Assembly: GCF_024505085.1 (NCBI RefSeq)
Contig: NZ_JANIBC010000006.1
Location: forward strand, 1 to 64,000
DNA length: 64,000 nt
DNA from: Parvularcula maris
GTDB lineage: Bacteria; Pseudomonadota; Alphaproteobacteria; Caulobacterales; Parvularculaceae
Reading direction: 5' to 3'
Shown: one piece after another, positions 29,201 to 36,690 of the stretch
Layout of the letters: every line of letters starts with the position of its first letter
How positions within the stretch are numbered: the stretch's first letter is position 1
The notes under the pieces: generated by a model
What the model was told of the DNA's origin: nothing
Seen by the model: only the letters and a program-made list of their open reading frames with translations
The model's database searches: none
Position numbers and translations under genes: made by a program

Positions 29201-31103
29201 CGGAGAGCTTCGGGTGATGGCGCTCGTCTGGTCGGAAGAGGCGGTGGGCTCCGCATCCCGCGCCGTCACGGTCCGGGACGAAGTGGCGGCGGAGCTGGTG
29301 CTGCCGCGCTTCCTCGCACCGGGGGACCAGGCGCTGGCGACGCTTTCCGTGGACAATGTGGAGGGGGAGCCGGGTGAGTACAGCTTCGAGCTGACCGGTG
29401 AAGGTCCGCTGCAGGCAAGCGCCGAGCAGCGCTTCGAGCTAGAGCAAGGGGAACGCAGCGACCGCGCGGTGGAGGTTAGCGGCACGGGGGTCGGCGTTGC
29501 GAGGTTGGAGTTCGTCGGCACCGGGCCGGACTTCTTCCAGACCGAACGGAGCTACGACATCGAACTGCGCAGCGCCTTCCTGCCGGAGAGGCGGACGCTT
29601 CGCCGCGTGCTGGAGCCGGGAGAGAGCTGGTCGGTCCCCGAAGAGCTCCTTGCCGGGTTGGAGGTGAGCTCCGCCAGCCTCCTCGTCTCCGCCTCTCCTA
29701 CACCGATCGACCGCCGAGCGGTGGCACGCAGCCTCACGAGCTACCCCTATGCGTGCACGGAGCAGCTCGTCAGCAGGGCCACCGCCCTCCTCACCGATCC
29801 GAGGCGGAGCACGGAGGACACGGGCAGACTGCAGCGCATCATTGAGACGATCCTCGAGCGTCAGAGCCCCGACGGTGCCTTCGGCATGTGGCGGGTCGGC
29901 GACCGCGGTGCGAGCCCGTGGATCGGTGCCTATACGGTCGATATGCTGATGGAGGCGCAGCGTCAGAACCTGCCCGTGCCGGACAGCGCCCTCGAACGTG
30001 CCTATCTGGCGCTCCAGCCGGTGAGCCAGGGCGAGCTCTTCAGGGCCTACGGCTATGACGGACGGATCAGCCGCGCGCCCTGGACGATCGACACCCAGGA
30101 GGCGCTGGACGAGCGAAGCTCCGCCTACGCCCTCTATGTTCTGGCCAAAGCCGGGCTCGCCGATCGCTCCAGGCTGCGCTATCTCCACGACGCCCGCCTC
30201 TCGCGCACCAGCAGCGCGCTGGCCAAAGCTCATCTGGCCGGCGGTCTTGCGGCGATCGGCGATGCGGGGCGTGCACGGAACGCCTTCACCGCTGCCATCG
30301 ACGACCTCGGCTACCAAAACGACGGGGACTACTACCAGACCCCCCTCCGCGACGCCGCCGCCGCGATCGAACTTCTCGCCGAGGCGGGCGAGGACGAGCG
30401 CGCCAGGAAGCTCTGGGACCAGACGGCAGAGGAAACACCGGAGCCGGAGGGCCTTACCACTCAGGAAAGCGCCTTCCTTCTCAGGGCGAGCGACGCCTTC
30501 GCAGGTGGCAGGACGAACGCCTTCGTCACCTATGACGGCAGCCGCTTCGAGAGCGTGGTGTTGAAGGAACAGGAGATCGCCGGTGCTCCGTTCACCAATG
30601 ACAGCGACCGACCCGTGACGGTTACCGCCAGCCTCTCCGGCCACCCCTCCTCCCCGCCGCCAGCGACAGCGAGCGGTCTCGAAGTGCGGAAGGAGCTCTT
30701 GACCCTCGAGGGAAGAGCTGCAGAGGCCGAGCTCAACCAGGGCGACCGGGTCCTCATCGTCCTGACGGTCAGGCCTTCGAACGTGCGCGAGGCGCAGCTC
30801 GTCGTCACCGATCTCTTGCCTGCGGGCCTGGAGATCGAAACGGTGCTCGGCCCCGGCGACGCGGCGGATAGCTCGCCCTTTGCCTTCCTGGGTATGCTCA
30901 GCGAGACCAGCATCGCCGAGAAACGGGACGACCGCTTCGTTGCCTCCCTGACCAAGCGCGGAGAGGACATCTTGCGCTTCGCCTATATCGCGCGGGCGGT
31001 GACCCCCGGCGACTTCGCCTTCCCAGGCGCGGTGGCGGAGGACATGTACCGCCTGGAAACCTTCGGCAGGTCTGAGAGCGGTAGGCTGACGGTCGCGCCG
31101 TGA
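26259..31103 (+). CDS. Alpha-2-macroglobulin family lipoprotein with thioester site
   Basis: A 1614-residue bacterial alpha-2-macroglobulin (YfhM type). A lipoprotein signal ends in the lipobox LVSC with Cys20; Gly follows, so the protein should go to the outer membrane. Then come MG domains (about 50-900), a bait/A2M domain (about 900-1130) and the thioester domain with the reactive motif CTEQ (Cys1166). Such proteins trap foreign proteases in the periplasm by covalent capture. The start is the first of two ATGs (26259), eight bases after GGGAGG. It is coupled to pbpC by a GTGA overlap; this gene pair is conserved in many proteobacteria and is thought to combine protease defence with wall repair. 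Confidence 0.94.
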   Translation: MMKFLRQWAVLAAVAALVSCGDPNERSSGAGGERNSERGEASVSSAPAPEEEREEDLPFAFLRTEVLSGSRQPTLCLVFSELLDSTRDYEPYVAIDREVALAAKDKTLCVEGLSYGEEATLTLRAGLPSREGEELARDEEVTLTFSDRPPVVQFAGSGIVLPRDGAGGVGVQTINVDEVAVAITRLNDRALTLRRITEGYAGGEGVYQYVPFDERPGELGDPIFEGTLLTEGPRNTLTTTLLPIEESLGELEAGAYYIELEDQAALERGENQPARAARWVVVTDLAMTAYRSQGSLDVVLRSLSNASPMGGVQVRLVAQSNEVLATERSNRQGRVTFPAPLLRGEEGNRPKLIVAESRGGEFAFLDLDRAPLDLSALDVGGRMPAEGTEAFVTTERGVYRPGETVHLTALLRDEAGRASDGQPGHIVVLRPNGTEQQRLPIQRWTRAGSVVRDIMLPEAASRGRWQAVVELEGLGKVGAVSFSVDDFVPQRLALDLSADDAPLGLDEDRTIRADARFLYGAPGSGLRVFGTVRVEEDPRPFQDFEAYGFGLHDEPFRGKLIELGTQTTDGAGTADLTIEGGALPKMAAAPLRLRTVIRVEEPGGRAVQDDLRIPYRPAAFYPGIKPRFEGTVPRGGAAGFDIVAVGPDGALQQEELAYRLVRRDFDYDWYQERGGRWRWRRFERLVPVADGLIETITEEAVPLDTRGLPWGDYVLTLAQEGRDLSSYGFYVGYGGRTESGTPAPDQVRVWVSDEAPAIGEDVTVSIVAPYAGRGEVAVAAGEIVEIRPFVTDGSGFAEITLTASDDWDRGAYLLASVFTEREPGVVPVPRRAVGAVYVPLDRSRREREVRIEAPRLIRPGQKATLTVLSPGSSRKPIYAAIAAVDEGILALTKYETPDPAEALFGKPRLVTSIYDDYGRVLDPDTGQLGELRSGGDAIGGAGLSVVPTKTVALFSGPIELTTGGAYPSPSATFELDIPDFAGELRVMALVWSEEAVGSASRAVTVRDEVAAELVLPRFLAPGDQALATLSVDNVEGEPGEYSFELTGEGPLQASAEQRFELEQGERSDRAVEVSGTGVGVARLEFVGTGPDFFQTERSYDIELRSAFLPERRTLRRVLEPGESWSVPEELLAGLEVSSASLLVSASPTPIDRRAVARSLTSYPYACTEQLVSRATALLTDPRRSTEDTGRLQRIIETILERQSPDGAFGMWRVGDRGASPWIGAYTVDMLMEAQRQNLPVPDSALERAYLALQPVSQGELFRAYGYDGRISRAPWTIDTQEALDERSSAYALYVLAKAGLADRSRLRYLHDARLSRTSSALAKAHLAGGLAAIGDAGRARNAFTAAIDDLGYQNDGDYYQTPLRDAAAAIELLAEAGEDERARKLWDQTAEETPEPEGLTTQESAFLLRASDAFAGGRTNAFVTYDGSRFESVVLKEQEIAGAPFTNDSDRPVTVTASLSGHPSSPPPATASGLEVRKELLTLEGRAAEAELNQGDRVLIVLTVRPSNVREAQLVVTDLLPAGLEIETVLGPGDAADSSPFAFLGMLSETSIAEKRDDRFVASLTKRGEDILRFAYIARAVTPGDFAFPGAVAEDMYRLETFGRSESGRLTVAP

Positions 31104-33091
31104 GGGGGCTCTTCGGCCTCTGGCTGACCCTCAGCGGGGCGTTCATCAGCCTTCATCTTCTCGACGCCGCGTTCCCGCCGCCGCTGGAGGTACGGACATC
31201 AGCCGTGGTGCTCGATGCGGGCGGCGTCCCGCTCAGGGTCTTCCCGGTCGAGGACGGACGTTGGCGGCTGAAAGCCCGTGCGGAGGAGCTCGACCCCCGC
31301 TTGATCGAGGCGCTCTTGGCTGTCGAGGACAAGCGGTTCTTCGAGCACCGGGGGGTGGACCTCTGCGCCGTCGGACGGGCCGCTCTGACCAATCTTCGGG
31401 CAGGCACGACCCTCTCCGGTGCCTCGACCATCACCATGCAGACGGCTAGACTGCTGGAGCCGAGGCCGCGCAACCTTCCCTCCAAACTGATCGAGATGCT
31501 TCGTGCCCGCCAGATCGAGCGACGCCTTTCGAAGGAGGAAATCCTCGGCCTCTACCTCACCCTCACCCCCTATGGCGGCAATTTGGAGGGGGTGGAGACC
31601 GCCAGTCTCGCCTATTTCGGCAAGGCGGCGCGGCAGCTCAGCGACAGCGAGATCGCGCTGCTTCTGGCCCTGCCCCAAAGCCCTGAGGCCCGCCGCCCCG
31701 ACCGGCAGACGGCGGGCGCCAAGGCGGGCCGCGCTGCCGTGCTGGCCAAGCTGGAGCGAGCCGGAATGCTGAGCGCCGACCGTGCCGACGAGGCCGATCA
31801 CGATCCTCTCCCCACGAGGCGCCGCAACTTCCCCGCTGGCGCCTGGCACGCCGCCGCCCGCTTCGCCGAAGATGGCGGAAGAGTGACCACCACCATCGAG
31901 GCGGACAAGCAGCAGGCGCTGCGACGCATCCTCGTCTCGCTCGCTGAAGCGGAGGGGCCGGATGTCCAGGCCGCTGGCATGATCGTGCGCCTCGATACCA
32001 GGGAGGTCGTCGCCTCGGTCGGCAGCACCCACCGACGCCGGCCCGGCGGATGGCTCGACCTCACAAGCCGCCGCCGCTCGCCTGGCTCGACGCTCAAACC
32101 CTTCGTCTACGGACTGGCCATGCAGGAGGGGCTGGTCAGCGAGGAGATGCGCATCGCCGACCTGCCTACCCGCTTCGGCACTTACGAGCCGCAGAACTTC
32201 TCACGCGACTTTGCTGGCGAGCTGACCGTAGGCGATGCCCTGCGCCACTCCCTCAACGTGCCCGCCGTGCTGATCCTCGACGCGCTCGGCGCGGACCGTC
32301 TTCTCGGCAGCATGAGGAGCGCAGGGGTCAGGCCCCTCGTGCCCGTCACCGGCGAGCGCGAGGCGGGTCTGGCCGTGACCCTTGGCGGTGTCGGCGTCAC
32401 CTTGGAGGAGCTGGCTCTTCTCTATACGGCTCTGGGGGCGGAGGGTCTCGCAGCGCCCCTTCGCTACCGTTTGGATGAGAAGACGAACGACCCCGCAAGG
32501 CTGATGGGCCAGGACGCTGCCGCCCGAACTTTACGTATGCTGAGGGCATCACCGTCGGTAGAGGGACGGATCCCTCCAGCGCTGGCTACCGATGCGCCCC
32601 AGGTGGCTTTCAAGACCGGCACCTCCTACGGCTACCGCGATGCCTGGGCGGCGGGTGTGGGGGAGCGCTACGCGGCGGTGGTGTGGGCAGGCCGCGCCGA
32701 TGGCAGCGCGAGACCGGGCCGGACAGGCCGCGCCGCCGCCCTCCCGGCCCTCCTCGATGTCTTCGATCAGCTCGGAGAGGGATCGGGTAAAACCCATCCG
32801 GGCCGAGCTGCCGTCCCTAGCAGCGACAGGGTCCTGACCGGTGCCGCTGAGCTGGAGATCACCTTCCCGCCGGACGGCGCGAGCCTCCCCACGCGGGCGC
32901 GATCCTACGTGCTCGCCGGGCGGGGCCGAGGGGAGCTGCGCTGGTATGTCGACGGAGAGATGCTGTCTGCCGACGAGAACCGGCAGGTCCACTGGCGCCC
33001 GCCAGGACCCGGCTTCTATAGTGTTGCCCTCGCCGACGACGAGGGAAGACGGACGGAAGCCACGGTCCGCGTCATCGGCTCCAAGAGCTGA
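31100..33091 (+). CDS. pbpC: Penicillin-binding protein 1C
   Basis: A 663-residue class A PBP. A single N-terminal membrane helix, then the glycosyltransferase domain (catalytic Glu76 in AVEDKRFFEHRG; GASTITMQTARL), then the transpeptidase domain (SPGSTLKPF with Ser330/Lys333, SLN at SLNVPAV, KTGTS) and a C-terminal BiPBP_C domain (about 590-660). It polymerises and may cross-link peptidoglycan. Start GTG overlaps the alpha-2-macroglobulin stop by four bases. It is slightly shorter than E. coli PbpC (770). Confidence 0.95.
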   Translation: MRGLFGLWLTLSGAFISLHLLDAAFPPPLEVRTSAVVLDAGGVPLRVFPVEDGRWRLKARAEELDPRLIEALLAVEDKRFFEHRGVDLCAVGRAALTNLRAGTTLSGASTITMQTARLLEPRPRNLPSKLIEMLRARQIERRLSKEEILGLYLTLTPYGGNLEGVETASLAYFGKAARQLSDSEIALLLALPQSPEARRPDRQTAGAKAGRAAVLAKLERAGMLSADRADEADHDPLPTRRRNFPAGAWHAAARFAEDGGRVTTTIEADKQQALRRILVSLAEAEGPDVQAAGMIVRLDTREVVASVGSTHRRRPGGWLDLTSRRRSPGSTLKPFVYGLAMQEGLVSEEMRIADLPTRFGTYEPQNFSRDFAGELTVGDALRHSLNVPAVLILDALGADRLLGSMRSAGVRPLVPVTGEREAGLAVTLGGVGVTLEELALLYTALGAEGLAAPLRYRLDEKTNDPARLMGQDAAARTLRMLRASPSVEGRIPPALATDAPQVAFKTGTSYGYRDAWAAGVGERYAAVVWAGRADGSARPGRTGRAAALPALLDVFDQLGEGSGKTHPGRAAVPSSDRVLTGAAELEITFPPDGASLPTRARSYVLAGRGRGELRWYVDGEMLSADENRQVHWRPPGPGFYSVALADDEGRRTEATVRVIGSKS

Positions 33092-33093
33092 AA

Positions 33094-33172
33094 GGCGCTA
33101 GAGCAGCATCTCTCCGCCGCGGTGAGGCGCCGAAGGCGACGAACGTTCCCACTTCGCGGTCCGATGCTCTAG
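33094..33172. repeat. Imperfect inverted repeat between pbpC and pirin genes
   Basis: CTAGAGCA-GCATC (33098-33110) and GATGCTCTAG (33163-33172) are inverted, with GGACCGCGAAGTGGGAACG on the minus strand between them. Repeats beginning CTAGAGCATC with a GAAGTGGGAAC word are common between genes in alphaproteobacteria (from memory, not searched). The right arm contains the stop codon TAG of the pirin gene. Only one copy is in the window. Confidence 0.5.
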
Positions 33173-34077
33173 TCCAGCGGGATGAACTCCTGGTCGTCAT
33201 GGGGCGGAAGTTTGAACCGTCCGTGGTCCTCCTTCTTCCACTCGCGCTTGGCCTCCTCGATGATCTCCTTGTCCGAGGCGACGAAGTTCCAGAAGATGTG
33301 CCGCGGGCCGTCCATGACCGCGCCGCCGAACAGCATTAGCTCTGCCCCGTCCGGCCCCGCCCTTACCGCGCCAGGGCTGTCGCCGAAAATCAGCATCTGT
33401 CCTGGCTCGTAGGTCTTGTCCGACAGCTCCACCCTGCCCCTGGTCACGTATATCCCGCGGTCCTCGTGGTTGTCAGGCAGGGGCAGCACCGCACCCGCCT
33501 CCAGCACGAGATGGGCATAGAGGGTTTCCGAAGCGGTCTTGACCGGCGAAGTCTCTTCGTAGGCGTCGCCCAGGATCAGCTTGCCCTCGATCCCCTCCCC
33601 AGAAAGGCTCGGCAGCGCCTCTTTTGCATGGTGCACGAAGTCGGGCTCGCGCTCCTCCTGTGCTTTGGGCAGAGCGATCCAGGTCTGGATGCCGAACATT
33701 TGGTGCGGCTTGCCGGAGAGGTCGTCCGGGGTGCGCTCGGAATGGGTGATGCCCCGCCCCGCCGTCATCCAGTTCACCGCGCCGGGCTCGATGTCCTGGG
33801 TGGTGCCGAGGCTGTCGCGGTGCCTGATGCGGCCCTCGAAGAGGTAGGTGACCGTCGCAAGCCCGATATGAGGGTGGGGGCGCACGTCGATCTCGCGGCC
33901 GGGGCCGAACTCGGCCGGACCCATCTGGTCGAAGAAGATGAAAGGACCCACCATCTGCCGCTGCGGGCTCGGCAGCGCGCGCTTGACGGTGAAGGCGCCG
34001 AGGTCACGGGCGCGGGGGATGATGGTGGTGTCGAGCGCCTCGGTCGAGGCAAGATCGGCATGCGGAAAGACGGACAT
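33169..34077 (-). CDS. Pirin family protein
   Basis: A 302-residue bicupin. The N-terminal cupin carries the metal-binding motif in RPHPHIGLATVTYLFEG and a later HSERTP; the C-terminal domain begins about residue 180 and ends with FNFVAS-like WNFVASDKEIIEEAKREW. Pirins bind Fe or Ni; some are quercetinases and others act as regulators, and the sequence does not decide. It stands alone between two dispersed repeats. Confidence 0.9.
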   Translation of the reverse strand: MSVFPHADLASTEALDTTIIPRARDLGAFTVKRALPSPQRQMVGPFIFFDQMGPAEFGPGREIDVRPHPHIGLATVTYLFEGRIRHRDSLGTTQDIEPGAVNWMTAGRGITHSERTPDDLSGKPHQMFGIQTWIALPKAQEEREPDFVHHAKEALPSLSGEGIEGKLILGDAYEETSPVKTASETLYAHLVLEAGAVLPLPDNHEDRGIYVTRGRVELSDKTYEPGQMLIFGDSPGAVRAGPDGAELMLFGGAVMDGPRHIFWNFVASDKEIIEEAKREWKKEDHGRFKLPPHDDQEFIPLD

Positions 34078-34089
34078 GGCAGGCTCCCA

Positions 34090-34165
34090 TAGGGCGGACC
34101 CGCGAAGCCATCCGCCGCGCTACAATAGCTATGAGGGACGGCGGAAAGCTTCGCGTTCCGCCCTA
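34090..34165. repeat. Intergenic repeat family R5, copy 2
   Basis: A 76-base inverted repeat starting TAGGGCGGACCCGCGAAGCC and ending AAAGCTTCGCGTTCCGCCCT A. It matches copy 1 (22578-22651) closely in both arms and differs in the centre. It lies between the pirin start and the gltX stop. Confidence 0.8.
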
Positions 34166-34182
34166 CGAACTGAGCCCTACAG

Positions 34183-35538
34183 CTAAGCCCTCTCGCCGCG
34201 AAGCCTAGCGGCTGCTTTCTGTTTTCCCATCAGCGCAAAGAGGTCCGGCATCTCGGGGCCGTGGTCCTTGCCGGTCAGGGCCAGACGCAGCGGCATGAAG
34301 AGGCCGCGGCCCTTGCGGCCCGTCTCGTCCTTCAGCGCCTTGGTCAGGGTGCTCCAGCTCTCCTTTCTGGCCTCGCCAGCCGCCTCGACCTCGGCGGCGG
34401 CAGCGGCGCAGAACTCCCTGTCCTCGTCGGCGATGACCGGGTTCAGCTCGCCCTCGATCACTTCGCGCCAGACGGCAGCCTCTTCCAGCGTCTCGACATT
34501 GCCGTGCACCGCCTCCCAGATGGGCTGGCTGACACCTAGGCGCTCCAGGCGGTCGGCCACATCCTCGTAGCTCATCTCGTGCAGGATCTTGGCGTTGAGA
34601 AGCTTGAGCTCTTCGGGGTCGAAACGGGCGGGTGCGCGGCCCAGAATGTCAAAACTGAAGCCTTCTGCCAGTTTCTCCATGGAGAGGACGGGCTCCACCG
34701 GCTGGCTGGTGCCGAGGCGGGCGAGGAGGCTGGTCACCGCTTGGGGCTCCAGCCCCTCGCGCCTCATGTCTTCGATGCCGAGCGAGCCCAGGCGCTTGGA
34801 CAGCCCCTCCCCGTCCTTGCCGACCAGAAGCGAGTGGTGGCCGAAGGTGGGGATGGCGCCCTCGCCCCTATAGGCGATGACGGCCTCGAAGACCTCGATC
34901 TGCGCGGCGGTGTTGGTGACGTGGTCCTCGCCTCGGACAACATGGGTGATGCCGAAATCCACATCGTCGATGCAGCTTGGCAGGGTGTAGAGGAAGGCGC
35001 CGTCCTCTCGGATCAGCACAGGGTCCGACATGGTGCCGGTGTCGAAGGTCTGCTGGCCGCGGATGAGGTCGTTCCAGTGGACCTCCTTACGCGCCAGCTT
35101 GAAGCGCCAGTGGGGCTGACGTCCCTCCGCCTCGAGATCGGCGCGCTCCTGCTCGGAAAGCTCCAACGCGGCACGGTCGTAGATGGGGGGCAGGCCCCTC
35201 GCTCGCTGCAGCTTGCGCTTGCGGTCGAGGTCCTCGGCAGTCTCGTAGCAGGGGTAGAGGAGCCCCTGCTCTTTGAGGTGCTCGGCCACATCCTCATAGA
35301 CCGAGAAGCGCTCGGACTGCCGCGCGAACTCGCCCCACTCGAAGCCGAGCCAGGAGAGATCTTCCTGGATCTGATCCTCGTACTCCTTGGTCGAGCGGGT
35401 CTGGTCCGTATCGTCCGAGCGGAGGAGAAACGTCCCGCCCTCCTTGCGCGCGAAGAGCTGGTTGAACAGCGCGGCGCGGACATTGCCAACATGCAGCTTG
35501 CCGGTGGGGGAAGGAGCGAAGCGGACTTTGACGGTCAT
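34183..35538 (-). CDS. gltX: Glutamyl-tRNA synthetase
   Basis: A 451-residue class I synthetase charging tRNA-Glu (and perhaps tRNA-Gln). The HIGH motif is HVGN in SPTGKLHVGNVRAALF; the KMSKS loop is LSKRLG. The motif after HIGH reads LRSDDTD where many GluRS have LRIEDTD. Many alphaproteobacteria carry two gltX paralogues, and this shorter form may be one of them. It is not clear from sequence whether it discriminates between the two tRNAs. Confidence 0.94.
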   Translation of the reverse strand: MTVKVRFAPSPTGKLHVGNVRAALFNQLFARKEGGTFLLRSDDTDQTRSTKEYEDQIQEDLSWLGFEWGEFARQSERFSVYEDVAEHLKEQGLLYPCYETAEDLDRKRKLQRARGLPPIYDRAALELSEQERADLEAEGRQPHWRFKLARKEVHWNDLIRGQQTFDTGTMSDPVLIREDGAFLYTLPSCIDDVDFGITHVVRGEDHVTNTAAQIEVFEAVIAYRGEGAIPTFGHHSLLVGKDGEGLSKRLGSLGIEDMRREGLEPQAVTSLLARLGTSQPVEPVLSMEKLAEGFSFDILGRAPARFDPEELKLLNAKILHEMSYEDVADRLERLGVSQPIWEAVHGNVETLEEAAVWREVIEGELNPVIADEDREFCAAAAAEVEAAGEARKESWSTLTKALKDETGRKGRGLFMPLRLALTGKDHGPEMPDLFALMGKQKAAARLRGERA

Positions 35539-35592
35539 GAAAGGCTCTCTCGAAGCGTGATCGTGGGCTGTAGAGGAGGCAATTCGGGTTGG

Positions 35593-36318
35593 CTAGCGTT
35601 TAGAAGCGAGCCGCCTGCGTGCCAGCTCGCGGGGGTGGTTGCGCAGGCTCATCCATGTCGAGCCGCGCGCCAGCAGGTTCAGCAAGGCGCTCTCCCCCGG
35701 CCTCGGTCCCAGCTCGTCGATCCCCGTCCGGCGGCGAATGGAGGGCGGCACCAGCCCCACGGCGGCCCTGACCAGTAGCGGCTGAAGGCGACTGAGAACG
35801 CCGGGCAGCGCCGGTTCATCTCGCATCATACGGAGGAAGGTCTGCAGGGTTTCCGAGGGCTCCAGACGCGGCTCCAAAGCTTGCAGCAGTTCCCGGAGTC
35901 CTTCCTTGGAAAGCGGCGGCGTCGCCACACCGTAGGCTTCGGCGACCGGCTGCGCTTCGGTCAGCGCCCTCTCCCAGTCGTCATCGTTCAGCCTACGCAC
36001 GAAACGGCTATAGGCCTTGATGAAGCCGTAGGCAGCGGTGGCCTGGACCCAGAGGAGAAGCTCGGGGTCGTCCGCGCGGTAGGACTTGCCGCTGTCTGTC
36101 AGACCCTCGATCCTGGCGTGGCGGCGGTTGATGCCCTCGATCATCGTCAAAGCCTTGGAGCGCGGTGCATAGAAGCTGACCATGGCGGCGAGGCCGGTGC
36201 GTCTTAGGCGGAGAACCGGGTCGGCCGGAAAGACGGAGTGGTCCCAGACCCCGTGCCTCACCCGCGGCTCCGCCAGCTCCAAAATGACCGCCGCTACCCC
36301 ACCGATGAAGAGGGTCAC
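35593..36318 (-). CDS. MpaB/DUF2236 oxygenase-family protein, start uncertain
   Basis: A 241-residue frame from a GTG at 36318. It carries the DUF2236 features: hydrophobic ILELAEPRVRHGVWDHS, then FYAPRSKALTMIEGINRRHARIEG and LLLWVQATAAYGFIKAYSRF, which in MpaB-type proteins form a haem-binding helical fold. The frame continues upstream with family-like sequence for about 50 residues (to 36471) but has no ATG, GTG or TTG there before a TAA at 36493-36495. So the start given here truncates the fold, and the gene may use a rare start or be damaged. Substrate unknown. Confidence 0.75.
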   Translation of the reverse strand: MTLFIGGVAAVILELAEPRVRHGVWDHSVFPADPVLRLRRTGLAAMVSFYAPRSKALTMIEGINRRHARIEGLTDSGKSYRADDPELLLWVQATAAYGFIKAYSRFVRRLNDDDWERALTEAQPVAEAYGVATPPLSKEGLRELLQALEPRLEPSETLQTFLRMMRDEPALPGVLSRLQPLLVRAAVGLVPPSIRRRTGIDELGPRPGESALLNLLARGSTWMSLRNHPRELARRRLASKR

Positions 36319-36492
36319 CGGGACGGCGTAGATGTCGGCACTCAGACCGTCGATCGGAACCAGCCCCGCTTCGCCTTCGGGCTCGGTGAAGAGAAGCTGC
36401 TGGTCCTCGCGCTCATAGAGGAACTTGATCAGCTCCCGCTCGGCATAGTCGGAGATGGGACACAGACGGATGGTGCGGTCTCCTTCCGACCC
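36319..36492 (-). other. In-frame coding extension upstream of the MpaB-like gene
   Basis: On the minus strand, reading towards 36318, the frame encodes IRLCPISDYAERELIKFLYE and then DGLSADIYAVPVTLFIGGV, matching the N-terminal helices of DUF2236 proteins. GGAAGGAG lies eight bases before an ATC codon (36471). The first in-frame stop upstream is TAA at 36493-36495. A point mutation of ATG to ATC, or use of a rare start (ATC, or CTG at 36465), would explain it. Confidence 0.6.
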
Positions 36493-36526
36493 TTATCAGC
36501 AGAAACCCAAACCTCTACCTAGTACC

Positions 36527-36645
36527 GCCGTCATCCCAGCCGTAGCGAAGCGAAGAGCCGGGAGCCATGGACCGTCCGGGTCATCCTGTCTCGTTAGGTT
36601 AGTCCATCGGTCCCAGATAAGCCTTCGGCTTTCCGGGATGACGGT
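36527..36645. repeat. Intergenic repeat family R3, copy 2
   Basis: Starts with CCGTCATCCCAGC, has GTAGCGAAGCGAAGAGCCGGG in the left half, and ends with AAGCCTTCGGCTTTCCGGGA TGACGG, so the ends CCGTCATCCC / GGGATGACGG are inverted. It fills the gap between the MpaB-like gene and pdhA; the remaining 45 bases hold nothing recognised. Confidence 0.7.
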
Positions 36646-36690
36646 AGAATTGACCGTCTCAAGTGTTAAACGGGCCGCAGTAGAAAGTGC

